Assembly (NCBI GenBank): GCA_934255105.1
Contig: CAKQNH010000340.1
Coordinates: 1-5,952 of the forward strand
DNA: 5,952 nt
Source: an uncultured Pirellulaceae bacterium
Lineage (GTDB): Bacteria; Planctomycetota; Planctomycetia; Pirellulales; Pirellulaceae
Direction of reading: 5' to 3'
Both the position numbers and the translations under genes were made by a program. The notes below the pieces were generated by a model that was not told where the DNA came from, did not search any database, and worked only from the letters and a program-made list of their open reading frames with translations. Shown one piece after another: positions 1-4,196 of the stretch (the stretch's first letter is position 1; the number at the start of each line of letters is the position of its first letter).

Positions 1-134
1 CCTTCATAAGTTTCGATTGAGACTGCGTCAAATTTGCGCAGTTCCGCGTGGGCGGCATCACTATCGCCCCGTTCGATGGCGCTGCAACGGGCGACGGCGA
101 TAGTGACCGCCGCAGCCAAATCAGTTGCCGCCAC
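1..134 (-). CDS. Partial open frame at the left edge, unknown protein (N-terminal fragment or 5'-truncated gene)
   Basis: Reading leftward from a GTG at 134 the frame is open to the window edge (44 codons) and gives VAATDLAAAVTIAVARCSAI followed by ERGDSDAAHAELRKFDAVSI. The composition, with alanine-rich amphipathic helices and mixed charge, and the codon use look like real coding sequence. The GTG overlaps the last 14 bases of the thioredoxin-like gene. No Shine-Dalgarno is visible and no ATG occurs in the frame, so it may instead be the downstream remnant of a gene whose 5' part was lost when the cassettes arrived. I do not recognise the family; helical, TPR-like scaffolds are one possibility. 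Confidence 0.4.
   Translation of the reverse strand, partial: MAATDLAAAVTIAVARCSAIERGDSDAAHAELRKFDAVSIETYE
51..111. repeat. Strong inverted repeat (hairpin) at the left edge
   Basis: TCACTATCGCC (58-68) is perfectly complementary to GGCGATAGTGA (96-106). The stem extends outward with GGCGG/CCGCC (51-55 with 107-111, two unpaired bases at 56-57) and inward with CCGTT/AACGG (69-73 with 86-90, five unpaired bases at 91-95). Neither side has a T-run, so a rho-independent terminator is unlikely. It lies within the coding-like frame at the left edge, starting about 10 nt beyond the stop of the thioredoxin-like gene. It could be a recombination-site remnant, an mRNA structure, or chance in GC-rich coding sequence. 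Confidence 0.6.
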
Positions 135-1395
135 CGCTCGGTTGCAACGGATGGTTCGTGGTTGATCTCGGCTTTGAATTGTCAGTTGACACCGGCATAC
201 TGAGAAGCGTTTCCAGGGCGGTGAGAGCCTCAGGAGTATCGTGGAACTCGCCAACAATATTGCCCGCTCTATCAATTAGTATCATCGTTGGATACCCAAC
301 CACACCATAGGCAGCAGCAATTTCACAAGTTGCATTCTTGGCGGAGTTCCCAACAAACGGCGTTGGATTCGCTGCAATTAGAGCCACAGGGTAGGGAATG
401 TCTTTTCCGCCAAGAATTCCCTCCTTAAGTGATTCGGCATATGCCTCATAGTCTGAAAGGGATATGATTTTATCTCCGGAGTCTATGTGCAACCCTAGAA
501 TGCTAAGGCCGCGATCTCGATAGCGATTGTCAAGTTCGATAAGTCTAGGAATCTTTGAAACACACGCCCCACACCAATACCCCCAGAAATCCAGTAGCAC
601 GACCTTACCACGTAGGTCCTCAAGAGATTTTGGTCCATCACCCTTCCACGCAATCACGTTGGTCAATTCGGGGGCTGGCAGCCCCGCTAATTCCCGCGAT
701 GCCTTAAGCGAGAGTTGAATTGGATATAGTTTCATCTCTGCCGCACCTTCCGATACGATGAGGGTCCGTTTTGCGATGAGCGTTCCCTCATCGGCCCCAG
801 AGGCCGTTAGGGAATATTCTCCAGGCGGCAGAAATAGTTCAAACTCAGACGAATTCGAATAATGCTCGATGCACAGCGTTCCATCTAGCTCGACGTTCAA
901 CCAATTGCGTTTGAGTTCAGTGCCTGCTTCTGCCAGTTGAGGACATACCAGGTCCCCCGTTACCTTGCACTCTGGATATAGGGTGAGCGTGAGATTTTCG
1001 ACTCCCCGCCTCGGTAAATTGACAATTCCAACGAGTCGCCTACCTTCATGGCGGGCAACAAGACTCACTTGGAAGGAACTCGCGATTGCCTTTCCTCTTT
1101 TTAGGGTCGCGATACCATCCTCGTCGCTCAGTACCTGAGGTGGAAGTCGGTCTAGGGATGCAGGATCGGGCAGAAAGGCCCATGACGGAGATTGATACGA
1201 GTTATCACCGTAGGATGCGGAGAAGCCAATCTTGGCACCTTCGATCGGCCGCGATAGGGAGTCGACGAGAAACACGGTCAGGTCGTCAGACGCTTGAATC
1301 GTATCACTTGATTCCTGCGACCAAACAGGTGTTGGTATCGCAATCAGGAGAGTTGAAACAAACGCAATGGCTTTTAGGAAATAGTGTGAGCACAT
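121..1395 (-). CDS. Exported TlpA-like thioredoxin-fold protein with N-terminal beta domain (putative cassette gene)
   Basis: The product has 424 residues. Residues 1-26 form a signal peptide (FLKAIAFVSTLLIAIPTPVWS|Q). Residues about 39-228 are a beta-rich region with the pattern of repeated carboxypeptidase-regulatory/Cna-B-like domains: VDSLSRPIEGAKIGF with SDEDGIATLKRGK, and LPPGEYSLTASG near 189-200. Residues about 238-400 are a TlpA/AhpC-like thioredoxin fold: LAGLPAPELTNVIAW, then LRGKVVLLDFWGYWCGAC with active-site pair C275/C278, and the cis-proline loop VVGYPTMILID (P369). It probably acts as a periplasmic thiol-disulfide reductase or oxidant; the partner is unknown. Extra cysteines at 143, 151, 175 and 357 may form structural disulfides. 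The ATG at 1395 is the first start after the attC-like site and has no strong Shine-Dalgarno. The last residues (NHPLQPSGGGN) are encoded by sequence resembling half an attC, so the natural C-terminus may have been extended or altered. Confidence 0.92.
   Translation of the reverse strand: MCSHYFLKAIAFVSTLLIAIPTPVWSQESSDTIQASDDLTVFLVDSLSRPIEGAKIGFSASYGDNSYQSPSWAFLPDPASLDRLPPQVLSDEDGIATLKRGKAIASSFQVSLVARHEGRRLVGIVNLPRRGVENLTLTLYPECKVTGDLVCPQLAEAGTELKRNWLNVELDGTLCIEHYSNSSEFELFLPPGEYSLTASGADEGTLIAKRTLIVSEGAAEMKLYPIQLSLKASRELAGLPAPELTNVIAWKGDGPKSLEDLRGKVVLLDFWGYWCGACVSKIPRLIELDNRYRDRGLSILGLHIDSGDKIISLSDYEAYAESLKEGILGGKDIPYPVALIAANPTPFVGNSAKNATCEIAAAYGVVGYPTMILIDRAGNIVGEFHDTPEALTALETLLSMPVSTDNSKPRSTTNHPLQPSGGGN
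127..160 (-). other. attC-like gene-proximal half site inside the end of the thioredoxin-like gene
   Basis: On the minus strand this stretch runs CACGAACCATCCGTTGCAAC and onward to GGTGGCGGC. It parallels the gene-proximal arm of the attC-like site at 1503-1475: AAC-N-AT, then TGCA, then CNGAG, then CGGC in the same order and nearly the same spacing. CGAAC here is the complement of GTTCG at the start of this cassette (1421-1417). A weak distal partner exists: GCCGTCGCC and GTTGCA around 100-85 could pair with GGTGGCGGC (two G-T wobbles) and TGCAAC. No proper GTT R'-box follows, so I treat the site as partial or decayed. Confidence 0.4.
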
Positions 1396-1414
1396 AGAAG
1401 CTTTTTCAGTTTAG

Positions 1415-1503
1415 GGCGAACGCGACGCATCAGCGGGGACGGCGGTCTGATTGCCCAATTGTAAACGCCCCATGCCGTCCTCCGCTGCACGTCATTGTTA
1501 GGC
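1415..1503 (-). other. attC-like integron recombination site (89 bp)
   Basis: Read on the minus strand, the site starts with GCCTAAC (1503-1497), a perfect RYYYAAC R''-box, and ends with GTTCGCC (1421-1415), a partial GTTRRRY R'-box. The arms pair in the attC order: AAC/GTT (1497-1499 with 1419-1421), short unpaired spacer, GACG/CGTC (1490-1493 with 1424-1427), unpaired spacers of 2 and 3 nt, CAGCGG/CCGCTG (1482-1487 with 1431-1436), then one unpaired base at 1481, then GGACGGC/GCCGTCC (1474-1480 with 1437-1443). The terminal loop is about 30 nt. The single extra base on the gene-proximal arm is the extrahelical base expected in L''. Length is within the usual attC range. The weak point is that the distal R-box departs from consensus at two positions. 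No T-run follows the stem on either strand, so it does not look like a terminator. Confidence 0.72.
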
Positions 1504-2350
1504 TCGTTGCTGGGCAAGCAGGACCATAGGTCGTTCGGAAGGGTCAGAGTCCCATCGTACGGGGAGCCCCGAAGACTGGAAGGCATCAATCGCAATCTCA
1601 GCGACCGTCGCAATTTGCGTTGGAGATCCGTCCGGAGCTCCCCAGATACCAAGGGATAGCTTGCCCGTTTTCTTTGCTCGATCTAGGTCTTGTCGCGTAT
1701 AAAAGCAAAATCCCAACGGTTGCGACTGGGCTGCCGTACGTTCGCGAAATATCTCCGAGCAGTCATCGAATGCGTCCGATTGCGTTGTCCCTACGTCTTG
1801 AAGCGCGACGAGTCCGGACCGCGTCATTAGATCAAAAGCCTTGTCGAGCAAAGGTTGCAGTTCTCGCCATTCAACTGCCTTGATTCGCACGGACTTTGGT
1901 TCGGGTGGTTGAGGCGCTGGGATAGGAAAGCCAGACAGTTTTGACAGTAACTTTTTAGCGTCGTCATTCCATGCATTGACTACCACATGCACATTATGCA
2001 CCCCTCGAACATCCGGGTTCGCACCAGCAGCAATCAACAATTCGACTGGCTGAATTGATTCAGAAAATTCGGCTGCGAGATAGAGTGCGGTTCGGCCATC
2101 TTTGGACTTTCGTTCGATGTCGCTGCCTGCATCGACCAAGTATTGCAAACATGCAAGTACCTTGGAAAGATCGTTGAGCGTGTCGGCCGACATAGCGGAG
2201 CGATGCAATGCCGTGAAACCGTGTTTGTCATACGCGTTCAAATCGGCTCCGCCGTCTACAAACGCCTTCAACAAATTGCAATCACCATTGGATGCTGCAT
2301 CGAAAATCGTGTTCGTCATCGGGAAACCAAATCTGTGGCATAACTACTAA
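1421..2350 (-). mobile_element. Putative integron gene cassette 1 (ankyrin/DUF6891-like gene plus attC)
   Basis: The segment between G|TTAGTA (2351/2350) and G|TTCGCC (1421/1420) is 930 bp and holds one gene and one attC-like site in the canonical order and orientation, with almost no spare sequence. This is the usual size and architecture of an integron cassette. There is no promoter that I can recognise inside it, so expression would depend on transcription from upstream. The call is an inference from the attC-like fold and matching boundaries; no integrase gene is visible. Confidence 0.58.
1498..2319 (-). CDS. Ankyrin-repeat protein with C-terminal DUF6891-like domain (putative cassette gene)
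   Basis: The product has 273 residues with no signal peptide or membrane segment, so it is probably cytoplasmic. Residues 3-113 carry about three ankyrin repeats: IFDAASNGDCNLLKAFVDGGADLNA, then HGFTALHRSAMSA...CLQYLVDAGSDIE, then DGRTALYLAAEF...VELLIAAGANPDV. A proline-rich linker (PIPAPQPPEPK, about 132-142) leads to residues 148-270. There the pattern LVALQDVGTTQSDAFDD, GFCFYTRQDLDRA, SLGIWGAP and GLPVRWDSDPSERPMVLL resembles, from memory, the DUF6891 family of unknown function. Ankyrin repeats suggest a protein partner; nothing in the sequence shows a reaction. The ATG at 2319 lies only about 30 nt inside the proposed cassette edge and has no clear Shine-Dalgarno. The stop TAA (1500-1498) is embedded in the R-box of the attC-like site, as often seen in integron cassettes. 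There is no homology to either neighbouring gene. Confidence 0.88.
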   Translation of the reverse strand: MTNTIFDAASNGDCNLLKAFVDGGADLNAYDKHGFTALHRSAMSADTLNDLSKVLACLQYLVDAGSDIERKSKDGRTALYLAAEFSESIQPVELLIAAGANPDVRGVHNVHVVVNAWNDDAKKLLSKLSGFPIPAPQPPEPKSVRIKAVEWRELQPLLDKAFDLMTRSGLVALQDVGTTQSDAFDDCSEIFRERTAAQSQPLGFCFYTRQDLDRAKKTGKLSLGIWGAPDGSPTQIATVAEIAIDAFQSSGLPVRWDSDPSERPMVLLAQQRA

Positions 2351-2351
2351 C
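2345..2351 (-). other. Proposed left edge of gene cassette 1 (GTTAGTA)
   Basis: On the minus strand GTTAGTA lies 26 nt before the ankyrin gene's ATG. Its first five bases, GTTAG, are the exact complement of CTAAC in the R''-box that closes the same cassette at 1501-1497, as expected when both come from one excisable circle cut at G|TT. The 120 bases between here and the propeller gene stop (2352-2472) contain no second convincing attC, no clear terminator and no gene. The upstream attachment site is therefore unidentified and could be an attI, a degraded attC or a secondary GTT target. Confidence 0.5.
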
Positions 2352-2472
2352 TCTCTAGCGCGTGCGCCTGGAAACGAAGTTGTATTCTACCGCATTTAGC
2401 AGGGGGAATGGGCTGTGGGTCCCGCTGGTTTGAAGCTCATCTTCCAAAATGTGACGATGCGGCGGATTCAAA

Positions 2473-4071
2473 TTATGTTTTCGGGATTGCGTTGAGCGTG
2501 TAAAAAGCGTTCGGGTGCAATAGTGGCTGGCCGTCGATGGCGAGCACGCCGGAGGCGTCGAGCTCGTGAACGAAGTAGGGCCGCAGGCCACTCATGTAGA
2601 GCCGGACGCTCATGCCGTCCGCAGCAACGACGGCTCGATCGATCGGCAGAGCTTTCGTTTGAATCTCATCGCTGCCATAAACGCTTTGATACAGATACGT
2701 GTAACTGCTCAACTGATAAGAGTCCGGGCTGCTGGCTGCACCTGGATCGACGGGGCGCGTGAACTGCAGTTCAAAACCGTCCGGCTTGGCGCGCATCTCG
2801 AGTATTTCGAAAGGGGTCTTTCCGGTCCAAACCAATCGCTGCAGTCCGTATGATGAGGCGCCTAAACTGCTCCATCCTCGGTTGGTCAGACCGACAAATA
2901 GGCTACCGTCGGTCCCTTGCGCCATCCGCAATACCGCAGAGGCGAACCCACGACGGAACGGGAAGCAAGCGCCTTGATACTCCCCTTCGACCTTCTCAAG
3001 AAAAACCCGATTCATGGCCGCTTGCGTGAACTCGCCGATGAACAGTTGTCCCGCGAACGGGCCAAACTTCCCACCGCTCTCATCTAACATAATATCGGTA
3101 GCCGACTGGCCCGCCTTTTTGTAAGGAAACCACACGGCGGGTGGACGCATGGCCGGGAATTGCTTCAGCGCGTCGGGGTAGGGCAATCCGTCGGGTATGC
3201 TCGTTACACCCTCGATCGTCGAACCGGGCTGTGTCATCGAAGCCAGCGATTCGGGGTGATGGTAGAACACGCCCTCGCGCAGGTGATGCAGCGAATTGGT
3301 CGCGACCCAGTTCCCTTGTTGGTCGGTGTAAAACAGATCACCCTCGGCATTGGCACCGATCCCCGACGGTGAACGCATTCCCGCGCAAACCGGCCGCAGA
3401 TGTCCGTCCGGCTCTCGTTTCATAGCCCAGCCTCGCCACAGCGGTTGCGAGACCTTCAGCACCGGATCGGTAACGCAGCGGCTCTGCTGGTCGCCTTTGA
3501 GTCCCATGCCGATATTCAGCGTCAGCCACAGATTGCCGTCGCGGTCCAACTGGGGGCCATAGGCATACTCGTGGTAGTTTCCGCTAACACCCCAACCCGT
3601 GGCGAGCGTTTCGTAAAGATCGGCGACTTCATCACCATCGACATCGACCATCCGCGTCATCTCGGTTCGCTGGACGGTGACTAACGAATCGTGCCACTTC
3701 AATAGTCCAAGTGGCTCGTGAAGCGCTGAAGCGAATTGATGAAATGTCACCTTGCTCGGGTCTTCGTCGTAGACATGGTCTAGGATCCAGACCTCACCCT
3801 TGCGAATCGACACCGCCACGCGCCCTTCGTCCAGGATCGCTATGCCGCTCACCTCCAGCGCGATGCCATCGTCGGCGGGTTTCCAATTCGGATCGCGCGA
3901 GTCGGTCGCGGTTTGCGGCGTTGCGATAGAGACGATTCGATAATAATCCGCTTCATTACCGACATCGTTGCATATATCGTTGATATGTGCGTCGTTGACG
4001 GGAGGCTCCTCGGCGAGGGAGGTATTATGCAAGCCGATCGCAATGTGTACCGCAGAAAGCAATACTGCCAT
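2473..4071 (-). CDS. Exported beta-propeller protein, membrane-bound dehydrogenase-like (glucose/sorbosone dehydrogenase-like fold)
   Basis: From the ATG at 4071 the product has 532 residues. Residues 1-20 form a hydrophobic signal peptide ending at ..NTSLA|EE. Residues 66-415 contain repeated short strand motifs typical of a propeller (DDGIALEVSGIAILDEGRV, LHEPLGLLKW, GPQLDRDGNLWLTLN, GMRSPSGIGANAEGDLFYTD, QLFIGEFTQ, GTDGSLFVGLTNRGW). A calcium-loop-like stretch, DVDGDEVADLYE, lies at 143-154. Residues 420-532 form a separate beta domain (PFEILEM...DGFELQFTRPVD...YTLNAIP) that closes many planctomycete/verrucomicrobial homologues. Function is inferred as periplasmic oxidation of a sugar or alcohol, passing electrons to the adjacent cytochrome; the substrate is unknown. 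The start is ambiguous. An ATG at 4203 overlaps the upstream stop (ATGGTAA) and has GGAG 11 nt ahead, but would add 44 residues mostly encoded by the repeat. I prefer 4071 because the signal peptide begins there, although its n-region lacks a basic residue. Confidence 0.88.
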   Translation of the reverse strand: MAVLLSAVHIAIGLHNTSLAEEPPVNDAHINDICNDVGNEADYYRIVSIATPQTATDSRDPNWKPADDGIALEVSGIAILDEGRVAVSIRKGEVWILDHVYDEDPSKVTFHQFASALHEPLGLLKWHDSLVTVQRTEMTRMVDVDGDEVADLYETLATGWGVSGNYHEYAYGPQLDRDGNLWLTLNIGMGLKGDQQSRCVTDPVLKVSQPLWRGWAMKREPDGHLRPVCAGMRSPSGIGANAEGDLFYTDQQGNWVATNSLHHLREGVFYHHPESLASMTQPGSTIEGVTSIPDGLPYPDALKQFPAMRPPAVWFPYKKAGQSATDIMLDESGGKFGPFAGQLFIGEFTQAAMNRVFLEKVEGEYQGACFPFRRGFASAVLRMAQGTDGSLFVGLTNRGWSSLGASSYGLQRLVWTGKTPFEILEMRAKPDGFELQFTRPVDPGAASSPDSYQLSSYTYLYQSVYGSDEIQTKALPIDRAVVAADGMSVRLYMSGLRPYFVHELDASGVLAIDGQPLLHPNAFYTLNAIPKT

Positions 4072-4073
4072 AA

Positions 4074-4172
4074 GTGGCGTAAACTTCCAGCTTGCGGTCC
4101 TGCAATCGCAAGCTAGAAGCTTAGACAACGTTCGAAAATCGCAAGCTGGAAGCTTACGCCACATTCGAAACT
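4074..4172. repeat. Cluster of three short palindromic interspersed repeat units
   Basis: Three related 23-bp units fill the gap between the cytochrome and propeller genes. Unit A (4074-4096, plus orientation) begins GTGGCGTAAACTTCCAGC. Units B (4107-4129) and C (4140-4162) are in the opposite orientation. A and C are inverted copies matching at 22 of 23 bases; B matches C at 19 of 23. B and C with their flanks (4107-4139 and 4140-4172) form a 33-bp tandem pair matching at 27 of 33, both containing TTCGAAA. Inside B and C the core is itself a mini-hairpin, AAGCT-3nt-AGCTT; in A one base change breaks it. I recall this motif being scattered through planctomycete genomes, but cannot verify that here. 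Possible roles are a REP-like mobile element or an mRNA-stabilising or processing hairpin between co-transcribed genes. Confidence 0.85.
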
Positions 4173-4196
4173 CGTAACATGCTTTATGCAAAGTGC

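Noticed and set aside
1415..1503. Rho-independent terminator for the ankyrin gene
   Set aside because: No T-run follows the stem on either strand, the loop is about 30 nt, and the bulge and spacer pattern fits attC better.
1374..1652. Minus-strand frame of 92 codons spanning the end of the ankyrin gene and the attC-like site
   Set aside because: It overlaps the supported ankyrin/DUF6891-like gene in another frame, and its arginine-rich tail is just the translated attC-like site.
2360..2420. Promoter with TAGAAT as -10 before the ankyrin gene
   Set aside because: No acceptable -35 hexamer lies at the right distance.
2352..2472. A further attC site or terminator upstream of cassette 1
   Set aside because: Only a weak pairing of AGCGGG with CCTGCT was found, without R-boxes or an extrahelical base; not enough to call.
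4074..4172. CRISPR array
   Set aside because: The units are palindromic, vary in orientation, and have no regular unique spacers.
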